A stretch of 64,000 nucleotides of DNA from Gordonia crocea (GTDB taxonomy: Bacteria; Actinomycetota; Actinomycetes; Mycobacteriales; Mycobacteriaceae). The position numbers and the translations under genes are program-made. The notes beneath the pieces were generated by a model. The model saw only the letters and a list, made by a program, of their open reading frames with translations. It searched no databases and was not told the DNA's origin. Shown here in pieces: positions 26,049 through 35,225 of the stretch. Where the stretch lies: contig NZ_BJOU01000001.1 in the NCBI RefSeq assembly GCF_009932435.1, positions 1,178,001-1,242,000 of the forward strand, written 5' to 3'. Position 1 is the stretch's first letter; every line of letters starts with the position of its first letter.

Positions 26049-26738
26049 GTGACTATCCGTATGCGTCCCGCACGCTTTGCCTCCGCGCGCCTTGTCACTG
26101 CGGGCTTGGCCGCGGCCGCCGCCCTGGTGACCGCGGTCCCTGCCCACGCCGATTCCTTTTCCCGTCTGCCCAGTGGGCGCGCCCACGGTGAGGACGGTCT
26201 GACGATCATCCGCAACAAGGAGTCGGTCCGGGTCGGCCCGTCCTTGGCGGCCAACGGTGCCGGGCGCAGCGCCTGGGTGTCGGGGAATGTGCGGGTCCTC
26301 GCGCCGAACATCGACGAGAGCGATGCCGGGCCGAACAACGGTCCCCTCGGTGAGGACGACATGCCGGGATCGAACGGCACCTCGACGACCGGTGCCGGCG
26401 CCACCACGACGGTGGTCTACGTGGTCGGCTGCCAGGTCAACATCGGCGGGTTGGACCTCGGTGGGGGCGGTGCCCTCGGGAACTTGGGGCCGCTCGCTGC
26501 CCTTGGCCTCAACGGTTCGTTGAGCCTCGGGCTGGCGCCGGGGCAGGTGAAATACGCCCTGGTCGACCGCAAGCAGATGACCAAGCCGGGGACCTACTAC
26601 TTCAACTGGCGCAACTCGCAGATGGACATCCAGGGCTGCGGCGGCTACGCCCAGGCCCGCTCGCTGGCCGTGGTGGAGACCACCGGCAACAACCACCAGA
26701 AGATCCTGCTGTGGGGCAAGCCGTTCTCCATCGGCTGA
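26049..26738 (+). CDS. MspA-family porin, NfpA-like type (A2)
   Basis: This 229-residue precursor starts at GTG 26049 after GAGGAGACC. The signal peptide ends near VPAHA-DS. It closely resembles A1: FSRLPSGRAHGEDGLTIIR, ANGAGRSAWVSG, DAGPNNGPLGED, VGCQVNIGG, GCGGYAQARS, C-terminal FSIG. A Gly/Leu-rich insertion (GGGGALGNLGPLAALGLNG) sits in the second half of the barrel region, as in A1. The type B gene follows after 36 bp, so the pair arrangement is repeated. Confidence 0.92.
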   Translation: MTIRMRPARFASARLVTAGLAAAAALVTAVPAHADSFSRLPSGRAHGEDGLTIIRNKESVRVGPSLAANGAGRSAWVSGNVRVLAPNIDESDAGPNNGPLGEDDMPGSNGTSTTGAGATTTVVYVVGCQVNIGGLDLGGGGALGNLGPLAALGLNGSLSLGLAPGQVKYALVDRKQMTKPGTYYFNWRNSQMDIQGCGGYAQARSLAVVETTGNNHQKILLWGKPFSIG

Positions 26739-26774
26739 CCGGGCACCGACCACACGAACACTGAGGAAAAGACA

Positions 26775-27459
26775 ATGACCAAGCGAATGAACAGCGGTGC
26801 CGTGCTGGTGACCGCCGCCGCGACCGCGGTGGCCGCCCTCGGAGCGGTCCTGAGCGTCCCGGCCCCGGCCCACGCCGCCAAGCAGATCCGGTTGCCGGCC
26901 CAAAACAGCAGCTACCGGATGGGGGATGGCACCGTCATCACCCTGAACCGGACCAAGGAACGGGCCCGCGTCGTCGGGTCGATGGGCGGCACCTCGGTGC
27001 ACCGCGCCGCCTGGGTCTCGGGTAAGTACACCGTGCGCGTCTCGCGCGACGTGGTCAAGATCGAGGTCCAGCCGGGCTATCAGGTGGGTTGCCAGGTGAA
27101 CTTCGGTGGGCTCGACGTCGGCGGCGACGCGGGAGACGCAGACTTGCGTAACACGGGGGGGAGAAACTGGACTCGGTGGTGTGGGTGCCGGGACGACCGC
27201 CCATCTTGGCCCCGGTCAGGTCGTCCAGTTCAACATCAATGACTCCGAGTCGGCCGATGACTTCGGCGCCGAGAAGCACGACCCCTACCCGACCTTCACC
27301 GACACCCGGGTGGCCCGGTTCAGCTATGTGAATGCCCAGCTGGGCGTGACCGGTTGCGGCGGTTATGCGCAGGCGCGCTCCACGGTGCGCGTGATGATCG
27401 AGACGGACTTCGCCATGCAGACGGTGAACTTCTACGGCCGTCCCTTCTCGATCGGCTGA
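26775..27459 (+). pseudogene. MspA-family porin, NfpB-like type (B2), frameshifted in a seven-G run
   Basis: From ATG 26775 the frame reads as a normal type B porin (signal ending near PAHA-AK; YRMGDGTVITLNRTKERA; GCQVNFGG) to about residue 127. After the run of seven G at 27155-27161 it runs into nonsense and stops at 27242. The next frame resumes GETGLGGVGAGTTAHLGPGQ and continues to the normal end (GCGGYAQARS, GRPFSIG, stop 27457). The locus is 685 nt; with six G it would be 228 codons. This may be a phase-variable G tract, a true mutation or a sequencing error. Confidence 0.85.
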
Positions 27460-27464
27460 CCGCG

Positions 27465-28139
27465 ATGGCGATGAGAAACATGGTGCGGGCGACGGCGGTC
27501 CTGGCCGTCGTGGCCGGCGCGCTGATCGGGACGGTCGGGGTCTCCCCGCCGCCGTGGGCGGCGGCCGATGTCCGGGTGAACCTGCCCGGCGAGGTGAAGA
27601 CCCTGCGGATGGGCGACGGCACGGTGGTGACCATGCGGCGCACCCACGAGCGGGCGGTCGTGAATGCCTCCCTGGGCGCCACCCCGCTGCACCGCAACGT
27701 GTGGGTGTCCGGGCGCTACCAGATCACCGCCTCGCGGGAGATCAAGCAGTTCAAGGTGCGGCCCGGTTACATCGTGGGTTGTCAGGGCTTCTTCGACAAC
27801 ATCGACAACGCGTTGGAGGGCGGTGACGCCAACTTCTCGGAGTTCGACGGCATCGACGAGGCCGGCGCCGGATCGACGATCGCGCTGGGCCCCGGCAAGG
27901 CGGCCTTCTTCAACCTGACCGACGCCGAGCGCAAGGACGACTTCAGCACCGAGCGCCACGAGCCGTACTTCCGGGTCAAGAAGTCCGACCACGTCAAGTA
28001 CCGCTACGTGAACGCCCAGCTGGGCCTGACCGGGTGCATCGGCTTCGCCCAGGCGCGGTCATGGATGCGGCTGGCCGTGGAGACCGACTACGCCACGCAG
28101 ATCCTGGACTTCTTCGGACGTCCGTTCTCGATCGGCTGA
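27465..28139 (+). CDS. MspA-family porin, NfpB-like type (B3)
   Basis: A third type B porin of about 224 residues starts 5 bp after the B2 stop, probably at ATG 27465 (ATG 27471 and 27480 also possible); no clear ribosome site is seen, so coupling to B2 is likely. The signal peptide ends near PWAAA-DV. Marks are LRMGDGTVVTMRRTHERA, VNASLGATPLHRNVWVSG, VGCQGFFDN, RKDDFSTERHEPYF, GCIGFAQARS and GRPFSIG. It differs from B1 and B2 in the GCQ segment, where VNFGG is replaced by GFFDN. If B2 is truly broken, B3 could partner A2. Confidence 0.9.
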   Translation: MAMRNMVRATAVLAVVAGALIGTVGVSPPPWAAADVRVNLPGEVKTLRMGDGTVVTMRRTHERAVVNASLGATPLHRNVWVSGRYQITASREIKQFKVRPGYIVGCQGFFDNIDNALEGGDANFSEFDGIDEAGAGSTIALGPGKAAFFNLTDAERKDDFSTERHEPYFRVKKSDHVKYRYVNAQLGLTGCIGFAQARSWMRLAVETDYATQILDFFGRPFSIG

Positions 28140-28167
28140 ATCGGCCGTACCGCGATACCAGGCACCG

Positions 28168-28224
28168 AACAGGCGCCGGGCTACACCGCACCGCTGGGGG
28201 AGCGGCGGGTGCCCGGCGCCTGTT
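28168..28224. terminator. Bidirectional terminator between porin B3 and phospholipase C
   Basis: A perfect 14-bp inverted repeat AACAGGCGCCGGGC / GCCCGGCGCCTGTT encloses a 29-nt loop that itself contains CCGCT/AGCGG. The structure includes the minus-strand stop codon at 28181-28183 and ends transcription of the convergent genes. Confidence 0.7.
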
Positions 28225-29719
28225 TCGGCATCCGGTTGGGCGGCACCGGATAGGGGATCCCCAGACTCGCAAACCCCAACCCGATATTGGGCCCGCACTG
28301 CGCGGCGGCCGCCTGCATCTTCGGCCCCGGATCCGGCAGGCGCACCCGCCCGGCGCGGCGCCGATGGGCGAAGTCGAAGGCCGACACCATGTCGCCGGTG
28401 GTTTCCCGGCGCCACGCGGTCAGATTCGGCACCTCGACGCCGAAGCGGCGCTCGATGAGCTGCAACTGGGAGGTGTGGTCGAAGACTTCCGACGCGACGA
28501 GTCCGCCGCGGCTGTACGGCGAGATCACCAGGGCCGGTACCCGGTGGCCCAAGCCGATCGGGCCGCGAATCCCCTTGGCGGCCTTCACCGTCGACAGATC
28601 CGGGACGCTCACGTACTCGCCGGGCGTGCCCTTCGGGGCGGTCGGCGGGACGACATGGTCGAAGAACCCGCCGTTCTCGTCGTAACTGACGATCAGCGCG
28701 GTGCGCTCCCACACCTTGCGGTTGGAGGTGAGGATGCGCAGCAGGTCGATCAGCCCGGCGGCGCCGAAAGCCGCCGGGAGAGCCGGGTGTTCGCACTGCA
28801 GCAACGGCGGCACCACCCAGGAGACCTGGGGGAGCCGCCCGGCCCGCACGTCGGCGGCCAGGTCGTTCGGATAGGTCGGCGCGATGCCGCGCCGGGCCAG
28901 TTCGGAGTCGGGGTCGCGCGACTGGGTGAAGCAGCCGATCATCCCGTCGAGCAGCGCCGTGGAGATCGGTCCCTGGTCGCGGTTGTTGTAGACCTTCCAG
29001 GAGATCCCCGCCTCGGACAGGTTCTCCGGCATGGTGCGCCACCGGTAGACGTGTTTGGGCAGGATCGTCGGGGTCTCCAGGACCGGGCCGCCGCGGACCC
29101 CGGCCGGATCGATATGCGCGCTGACCCAATACAACCGGTTCGGGTTGGTGGGCCCCAACACCGAGCAGTGGTAGTTGTCGCAGACCGTGAAGGCCTCGGC
29201 CAGCGCGCGGTGGATCGGGATGTCCTCGCGCTCGTAATAGCCCATCAGGGCCGGCGCGTTCGCCGGACCCACCGAGGCGATCGACATCGGCAGCCAGCCG
29301 TCGTTGCGGCCGCCGTTCCAGGCCTTGTGCATGCCCGCCCACGAGTGGTCGGGATCGTTGATGCATTCGCCGTCCAGCGTCGGGCCGCGGGTGGTGTCCA
29401 GGCGGAACGGCATGGTGTACCCGCGCCGCGTCGGACCGACTCCCGGGGCCCAGCCGTATTGCTTCCAGGCCGGCGAGGGCTCGCCGAAGCCGCGCACCCC
29501 CGACATCGTGCCGAAGTAGTGGTCGAAGGACCGGTTCTCCTGCATGAAGAACACGAAATGGTCGATGTCGTTGAGCGACCCGGTCCCGGCCGGGTCGGCG
29601 GCATACGCCTCCTCGATGACCGGGCCGGCCAACGTAGCCAGCGCCGCGGCACCGCCGGCCGCCGAAGCGGCGGCAAAGAGCTCCCGACGGGTCAAACCTG
29701 CAAACGGGCTACCGGACAC
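28181..29719 (-). CDS. Tat-exported phospholipase C family phosphoesterase
   Basis: This 512-residue enzyme belongs to the non-hemolytic phospholipase C / acid phosphatase family (mycobacterial PlcA-D). It has a twin-arginine signal ([15 protein letters not shown]). The catalytic N-terminal signature is [20 protein letters not shown], with further conserved stretches [44 protein letters not shown] and [13 protein letters not shown]. The likely substrate is phosphatidylcholine or a related lipid; the exact specificity is not visible. It is a stand-alone gene ending in a shared terminator. Confidence 0.92.
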   Translation of the reverse strand: MSGSPFAGLTRRELFAAASAAGGAAALATLAGPVIEEAYAADPAGTGSLNDIDHFVFFMQENRSFDHYFGTMSGVRGFGEPSPAWKQYGWAPGVGPTRRGYTMPFRLDTTRGPTLDGECINDPDHSWAGMHKAWNGGRNDGWLPMSIASVGPANAPALMGYYEREDIPIHRALAEAFTVCDNYHCSVLGPTNPNRLYWVSAHIDPAGVRGGPVLETPTILPKHVYRWRTMPENLSEAGISWKVYNNRDQGPISTALLDGMIGCFTQSRDPDSELARRGIAPTYPNDLAADVRAGRLPQVSWVVPPLLQCEHPALPAAFGAAGLIDLLRILTSNRKVWERTALIVSYDENGGFFDHVVPPTAPKGTPGEYVSVPDLSTVKAAKGIRGPIGLGHRVPALVISPYSRGGLVASEVFDHTSQLQLIERRFGVEVPNLTAWRRETTGDMVSAFDFAHRRRAGRVRLPDPGPKMQAAAAQCGPNIGLGFASLGIPYPVPPNRMPKQAPGTRRSPSGAV

Positions 29720-29831
29720 TGGATCTCCGTGGCTGAAGGGAAGCAGACGTGCACCGATGCGGGCTGTGACACATCGGGAACGGGCATCGGGAACGCTGTC
29801 AGCCTAGCGTCCCGACGACCAGATTTCCCGG

Positions 29832-30593
29832 CTACGTGACGGTCAACCCGCCGTCGACGGCGATGGTCTGGCCGGTGACGTAGCCGCTGGCCGCCGAGGC
29901 CAGCCAGATGGCGGTGGCGGCGAGTTCGGCCGGGTCGCCGGTCCGGCCGACGAGCATCCGCGACGCCTGCGACTCGAGGTAGGCGTCGGGGTAGGCGGCG
30001 GTCATCTCCGACGCGAAGAACCCCGGTGCGAGGGCGTTGACCCGGATGCCCTTGCGGCCGGTCCACTGCTGGGCGAGGTCGCGGGTCAAGCCGATGACGC
30101 CGGCCTTGCTCGCCGAGTACGCGGCCTGCGGCAGGCCGGCGGTGGTGATGCCGAGGATGGAGGCGATGTTGATGATCGAACTGCCCGGGCCCATGACCTT
30201 CCCGCAGGCCTGCGCCATCCAGTACGAGCCGTTCAGGTTGACGTCGATGACCTGCCGGAACTGCTCGGGGGTCTCCTTGGTGGCGGGGACCGCGGTGCCG
30301 ACACCGGCATTGTTGACCAGGACGTCGACGCGGCCGAAGGTGGCGATCGCCTCGTCGACGACGTGCTGGCAGGCGGCCTGGTCGGCCACGTCGCAGGCCA
30401 CCGCGAGCGCCTTGCGGCCGGTGGCCTCGATGGCCTGGGCGGTTTCGGCGAGCCGGTCGACGCGGCGCGCGGCGATGACCACGTCGGCGCCGGCTTCGGC
30501 GAAGGCGGTCGCGAAGGCAACGCCCAGTCCCGACGAGGCGCCGGTCACGATGACCACCTTGTCTTCCACGGAGAACAGGTCGGTAATCGCCAT
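29832..30593 (-). CDS. Short-chain dehydrogenase/reductase (SDR)
   Basis: This 253-residue classical SDR has the cofactor motif TGASSGLGVAFA, NNAGVG, the catalytic YSASK preceded by Ser in INIASILGI, and a C-terminal GQTIAVDGGLTVT. It resembles FabG-like 3-oxoacyl or alcohol dehydrogenases, but the substrate cannot be told. Arg residues after the first beta strand (VIAARR) favour NADP. It is monocistronic between two genes on opposite strands. Confidence 0.92.
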   Translation of the reverse strand: MAITDLFSVEDKVVIVTGASSGLGVAFATAFAEAGADVVIAARRVDRLAETAQAIEATGRKALAVACDVADQAACQHVVDEAIATFGRVDVLVNNAGVGTAVPATKETPEQFRQVIDVNLNGSYWMAQACGKVMGPGSSIINIASILGITTAGLPQAAYSASKAGVIGLTRDLAQQWTGRKGIRVNALAPGFFASEMTAAYPDAYLESQASRMLVGRTGDPAELAATAIWLASAASGYVTGQTIAVDGGLTVT

Positions 30594-30667
30594 GACGGGC
30601 TGCCTTTCATCGGTTCAATGTGTCCGCGGCCACCATACGACAGACGGTCTCGCTAAGGTTTGTCCCC

Positions 30668-31918
30668 ATGGACAGCAGCGACCCGTACCTCCGCGTAATC
30701 CTGGCCGGATTCGCCGGGGCGATCGGGCTCACCGTCGCCGCGGTGTCGACCAATACCGCGGTGCGGATCATCGCGATCGTGGCCGCCTTCCTGGTGGTGG
30801 CCGCACTGGTCTGGTCGCTGCGCAAGACGCATCCGCGCGAGGCCCGGATCACGGTGGCCGTCGTGGCGGCGTTGTCGTTGGCGGTGGGGATCGGTGTGGC
30901 CGTCGTGGTCGGGGCGTCAGACAACCCGGTGGCCCCACGCGTCGGCGACCCCGGCTTCGTCCCGAATGCCGCGAAGACGGCCGACGACCGGATCGCCGCC
31001 AACCCGAACGCCCGCCTGGCCGCCGCGCTCGAGCGCGCCGACCGGCTCGTGCCCCGAGGGTCGGCCACCGTCCTGCGCGTGGGCATCGACGGCGACCGGA
31101 TCAGCCTCGACGTCTTCGACCCGCGCAACGGCGACTCGGTGTCGACCTCGTTCTCCGAATCGAGCGGCTGGTCGCGGGAGTACCGCCGCCGCGCCACCGA
31201 CCGGAACACCTTCAGCCGGGCCGAGGTCGCCCGGATGGACCTGGACAAGGCGCGCCCGCAGGTGCTGGCGATGACGACCGCGTTGAAAGCCGACCTGACC
31301 CACCAGCACGCCTCCGATGGCATCACCGTCAAGCGGCGCTACCAGGACCACAAGTTGGTCGGCGAGTTCTCGTTGTCGGGCAACGAGATCGAGGTCGACG
31401 ACCAGGGTCATGTCGCCGACACCGCCGACGCGGCCTGGCTCGCGACGGTGGTGCCGTTGGCGCAGCGCGTCATGGTCGCCAACGGGCTCGACCCGGACGC
31501 GCCGATCGTGAACCGCTTCGACTTCCGCGCCTACGACGACGCCGCGTCCTCGATTTCGGCGTCCTCGGTGCAGAACTCGGGGGGATTCGTCATCCGGTTC
31601 GCCTCCGGTCCGGTCGACGAGATCGTGGTCGTGCCGGGCAACTTCCCGTTGGTGCGCCGCACCGACCGCTCCTACACCCAGCCCGGATTCGCGTTGACCG
31701 CGCTGCGGACCGAGACGCTGCTCAAGGTGCGCGACGACATCATGGCGCGGGCCAAGTCGCCGGCCTACGACACCGAACTCGTCGGCCTCGAGGTCGGGCG
31801 GGTGCCGGGGGCGGATCGCACCACCCCTGCGATCCGCATGCAGGTCGGGCCCTCGTCGGATCGCCCCGGCGGGATCTACACGATGGACGGGGTGTTCATG
31901 CGGACCGGACGGTACTGA
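30668..31918 (+). CDS. Hypothetical membrane-anchored protein
   Basis: This 416-residue protein is not recognised. ATG 30668 (MDSSDPYLRVILAG) opens three hydrophobic segments in the first 85 residues: about 9-26, 29-47 and 58-76. A soluble, mostly extracytoplasmic region follows, rich in charged residues, without cysteines or a catalytic motif that I can identify. Codon use looks like its neighbours. It converges on the next gene with a 22-bp gap. Confidence 0.8.
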   Translation: MDSSDPYLRVILAGFAGAIGLTVAAVSTNTAVRIIAIVAAFLVVAALVWSLRKTHPREARITVAVVAALSLAVGIGVAVVVGASDNPVAPRVGDPGFVPNAAKTADDRIAANPNARLAAALERADRLVPRGSATVLRVGIDGDRISLDVFDPRNGDSVSTSFSESSGWSREYRRRATDRNTFSRAEVARMDLDKARPQVLAMTTALKADLTHQHASDGITVKRRYQDHKLVGEFSLSGNEIEVDDQGHVADTADAAWLATVVPLAQRVMVANGLDPDAPIVNRFDFRAYDDAASSISASSVQNSGGFVIRFASGPVDEIVVVPGNFPLVRRTDRSYTQPGFALTALRTETLLKVRDDIMARAKSPAYDTELVGLEVGRVPGADRTTPAIRMQVGPSSDRPGGIYTMDGVFMRTGRY

Positions 31919-31940
31919 CCCGCCGGGTTACTTCGCCGGG

Positions 31941-32654
31941 CTATTTCTCGATGGCCTTGCGCACCTGGGTGGCCAGTTGGGCCTGGATCTGTTCGGGCGC
32001 GGTGATGACGCCCCGCTCGCTGAGGGTGTCGATGGTGGCGATCACCTGCTTGAGGTAGGCGGCGCGCTCGTGGCCGTCGGTGCCGTCGGCGTGATTCCAC
32101 ACTTTGAGGGCGCGCTCGCACGCGGCGGCATCGGCCTGCGCGAGGTTCGCGGTGCCGGTGGAGCGGGCGAAGCGGTCGGCCGCGGCCCAATCGCGGCGCA
32201 GCATCGTCACCGCATCGACGTAGTCGCGGGCCGACTTCTCGTCGGGGTAGTCGTCGGTCGCCAGGCTGCCGACGAGTTCCAACGCGTCGTGGAAGTTGGT
32301 GACCGCGGGGGCCGAGAGATCCCACATCGCCGGGTATTTGAGCAACATCGACGGATCGAGTTCGTACGCGCCGTAGGCGCTGAGCACACCGCGGTGGTGT
32401 TCTACCGCCCGTTCCCACTGGCGACGCACCGGCTCGGGGGCCGGCGGCGAGGTGGGCACGCGCGCCGCGGTCCGGACGCGGGCGGCGGCTGGATCCGGGC
32501 CCAGCGGAATCAGGAGCAGACCGGTCAGGGCCCCAGCGAAGAGCACGGTGCCGACGATGACCATGGGGATCGGGCCCCACGGCCGCCAGATCACCAGGCC
32601 GACCAGCAGGACCAGGTCGACCGCGATACAGGCCTGCGCCACCGGCTTGTTCAT
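31941..32654 (-). CDS. Hypothetical protein with N-terminal membrane hairpin
   Basis: This 237-residue protein has two hydrophobic segments near the N-terminus (about 8-24 and 30-50, VDLVLLVGLVIW and VIVGTVLFAGALTGLLL) and then a long helical cytoplasmic domain with Ala-rich stretches. No known domain is recognised. It starts 25 bp after the acyl-CoA dehydrogenase stop on the same strand and may share its transcript. Confidence 0.78.
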   Translation of the reverse strand: MNKPVAQACIAVDLVLLVGLVIWRPWGPIPMVIVGTVLFAGALTGLLLIPLGPDPAAARVRTAARVPTSPPAPEPVRRQWERAVEHHRGVLSAYGAYELDPSMLLKYPAMWDLSAPAVTNFHDALELVGSLATDDYPDEKSARDYVDAVTMLRRDWAAADRFARSTGTANLAQADAAACERALKVWNHADGTDGHERAAYLKQVIATIDTLSERGVITAPEQIQAQLATQVRKAIEK

Positions 32655-32679
32655 GGGAACAGTTTTACCCGTCGGGCCC

Positions 32680-34455
32680 TTACGCGGTGAACCAGGCGGG
32701 GTCGGTCTGCGCCGTCGTCTGGTCCAGCGACCGCAGCAGCGCCAACTGCGGCCCGGTGCCGGGCAGCTCGAACCGGAAGAAGTAGCGGGCGGCCGCGCGC
32801 TTGCCGTCGTAAAAGTCGCCGGTCGAATCGCCGACCGCCAGCAACTGTTCCAGCCACATCCAGGCGATCACGATGTGACCGGCCGCCTGCAGGTACACCG
32901 ACGAATTCGTCAGTGCCACGGTCGGATCCGCGTCGGCCCACAGCGCGGCGGTGGTGGCGACGAGTTCGTCGACCGCCGCGCGCAACGCCGCCGCGAACTC
33001 GGCGGCCTCCCCGTCGGCGGGCGCCTTCTCGGTCGTCGCGGTGATCGTCTGGGCGAGCAGGGCCAGGCCGGCGCCGCCGTTCATCACCACCTTGCGGCCG
33101 AGCAGGTCGAGGCCCTGGATGCCGTTGGTGCCCTCGTGGATCGGGTTGAGCCGGTTGTCCCGGTAGCACTGCTCCACGTCGAATTCGCTGGTGTAGCCGT
33201 ACCCGCCGTGGACCTGGATGGCGAGGTTGTTGGCCTCGGTGCACCACTGCGACGGCCAGGCTTTGGCGATCGGGGTGAGGACCTCCAGCAGCAGGTGGGT
33301 CTGGTCGCGTTCGTCCCCGGTCGAGGTGGCCTCGATGTCGACGAGGCGCGAGCAGTACAGCCCGAGCGCCAGGGCGCCCTCGACGTAGGACTTCTGGGCC
33401 AGCAGCATCCGCTTCACGTCGGCGTGGTCGATGATCGGCACCGGGGCCGGGTCGGCGGCGGCCAGACCGCGGCCCTGCGTCCGGACGCGCGCGTAGTCGA
33501 CCGAGGCGAGGTAGCCGGCGTAGCCGATGGCGGTGGCGAGGAAGCCGACGCCGATGCGGGCCTCGTTCATCATGTGGAACATGTAGGACAGCCCACGGTG
33601 CTCCTCGCCGACGAGGTAGCCCACCGCCCCGGATCCGTCACCCACCGGGAAGGTGCCGTCGCCGAAGTTGAGCAACGTGTTGACCGTGCCGCGGTTGCCC
33701 ATTTTGTGGTTGAGCCCGACCAGCGCCACGTCGTTGCGCGTCCCGTCGGGGAGGAACCGGGGGACGATGAACAGCGAGATGCCCTTCACCCCGGATCCGC
33801 CGCCGGGGGCCTTGGCCAGGACGAGGTGGACGATGTTGTCGGTGAGCTCGTGGTCGCCGCCGGAGATCCACATCTTGGTGCCGGTGATGCGGTAGGTGCC
33901 GTCGTCGGCGGGGGTTGCCCGGGTGGTGATGTCGGCCAACGACGAGCCGGCCTGCGGTTCGGACAGGCACATCGTGCCGGAGTAGTCGCCGCGCAGCATC
34001 GGCCGGACCCACGTGTCGATCTGCTCGGCCGACCCGTGGGCCAACAGCAGGTTGGCGTTGGCGGTGGTCAACAGGCCGTAGGACGAGGTGCCCGGGTTGG
34101 CGGCCTGGAACCAGGCCATCGAGGCGCGGCTGATCGTTGACGGCAAGGCCAACCCGCCGTACTCCTCGGGGAACGGGGCGGCGATGAGGTCGGCGGCGGC
34201 ATAGGCGTCGACCGCCGTTTTGACCTCCGGGATCATGACGACGCGGCCGTCGTCGCCCATCCGCGGCTGCTGCTGGTCGCCGGCCTTGTTGTGCGGGGCG
34301 AACAGCTTCTCGGCAAGGTCGGCCGACAGGTCCAAGACGCCGTCGAAGGTCTCGCGCGAGTGCGCGGAGAACCGCTCCCGCGCCGTCAGTGCGGTGACGT
34401 CGAGCCACTCGTAGAGCAGGAAATCCAGATCGCGGCGAGAAAGCAGATGGGCCAT
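32680..34455 (-). CDS. Acyl-CoA dehydrogenase (FadE, DmdC-like long form)
   Basis: This 591-residue flavoprotein oxidises an acyl-CoA to the enoyl-CoA. Family motifs are AAPFPEEYGGLALP, the FAD-binding MCLSEPQAGSSLAD, KMWISGGDHELTDNIVH, FIVPRFLPDG, the HKMGNRGTVN segment, and QVHGGYGYTSEFDVEQCYRDNR with the EGTNGIQGLDLLGRK stretch. It is longer than the ~380-residue short-chain type, with the C-terminal extension seen in DmdC / FadE5-like enzymes. The substrate is unknown. Confidence 0.92.
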   Translation of the reverse strand: MAHLLSRRDLDFLLYEWLDVTALTARERFSAHSRETFDGVLDLSADLAEKLFAPHNKAGDQQQPRMGDDGRVVMIPEVKTAVDAYAAADLIAAPFPEEYGGLALPSTISRASMAWFQAANPGTSSYGLLTTANANLLLAHGSAEQIDTWVRPMLRGDYSGTMCLSEPQAGSSLADITTRATPADDGTYRITGTKMWISGGDHELTDNIVHLVLAKAPGGGSGVKGISLFIVPRFLPDGTRNDVALVGLNHKMGNRGTVNTLLNFGDGTFPVGDGSGAVGYLVGEEHRGLSYMFHMMNEARIGVGFLATAIGYAGYLASVDYARVRTQGRGLAAADPAPVPIIDHADVKRMLLAQKSYVEGALALGLYCSRLVDIEATSTGDERDQTHLLLEVLTPIAKAWPSQWCTEANNLAIQVHGGYGYTSEFDVEQCYRDNRLNPIHEGTNGIQGLDLLGRKVVMNGGAGLALLAQTITATTEKAPADGEAAEFAAALRAAVDELVATTAALWADADPTVALTNSSVYLQAAGHIVIAWMWLEQLLAVGDSTGDFYDGKRAAARYFFRFELPGTGPQLALLRSLDQTTAQTDPAWFTA

Positions 34456-34579
34456 GGGCCAACCCTATCGGGGGCCTCGGCGCGGACGGTCGGGAATACG
34501 GCGGTACCGACAGGGGGCAAACAGTGCGTAGGAAGCAGCCGCACGTTCGCGGTGTCGGGGGCGCAGCCGACGGCGATCT

Positions 34580-35221
34580 TCACCCAGGCGCTGGCCCAGG
34601 CGTCCGAGGTGCGATAACGGCGCTGGGCTTGAGCCCGCAGTCGCGCAGTTCGACCGCCGCGAGGGATCGGATCACCGCGGCGTTGCCGATGCGCCAATCA
34701 CCGGCCGGATCGTCGGAGATCGCGCTGAGCACCTTCAGCGGCTGACCGGTGATCGCGCGGAGCGCGAGCAAGTCGATCCCGGCCTCGGTGTCGCGCAGGC
34801 GCACATGGGTGCTGGCCCGGCGGACGAAGCGCAGCCGCAGCGGGATGTACATGGTCAGCACCATGACGATCGGCACGATGGCCACGGCGATCGCCAACCA
34901 CCAGGCGAAGGTGTGCACGGCCTCGGCCTGGGAGCGCCCCGCGTCGGCGAGGGCGTCCGCGGCGCCCCCGGCACCGCTGAAGGGTTTGGCGAGTTTGTCG
35001 CCGACCACCGGCACGTGGTCGGCACTGGTGCCGGCGTCGCGGAAGCGTTGACCCATCGTCGTGGCGGCACCCTCGATCTTGCGGCCGGGAACGGCCAGGG
35101 CCATCGTGACGTCGTACACCTTGGTGGCGAGCCACACCGAGAAGGCCGACCAGGCAACCACCCAGAGATCGCCGAAAACCTGCCGGGACCGTCGAACCGG
35201 GGTGTCGGCATAGAGCTTCAT
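34580..35221 (-). CDS. Hypothetical two-helix membrane protein
   Basis: This 213-residue protein starts at ATG 35221 (MKLYADTPVRRSRQV). It has one hydrophobic segment near residues 16-36 and another near 105-130 (WWLAIAVAIVPIVMVLTMY), an extracytoplasmic Gly/Ala-rich loop between them and a cytoplasmic tail. The architecture with TTMGQRFRDAG and GDKLAKPFSGAG recurs in actinobacterial hypothetical proteins. No function can be assigned. It follows trpF with a 4-bp gap, so the two are probably cotranscribed. Confidence 0.8.
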   Translation of the reverse strand: MKLYADTPVRRSRQVFGDLWVVAWSAFSVWLATKVYDVTMALAVPGRKIEGAATTMGQRFRDAGTSADHVPVVGDKLAKPFSGAGGAADALADAGRSQAEAVHTFAWWLAIAVAIVPIVMVLTMYIPLRLRFVRRASTHVRLRDTEAGIDLLALRAITGQPLKVLSAISDDPAGDWRIGNAAVIRSLAAVELRDCGLKPSAVIAPRTPGPAPG

Positions 35222-35225
35222 CCGG

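Noticed and set aside
27106..27242. Separate short gene for the second half of porin B2
   Set aside because: Its first part has no signal peptide and the homologous part begins only after the G run, so it is the frameshifted continuation rather than a gene.
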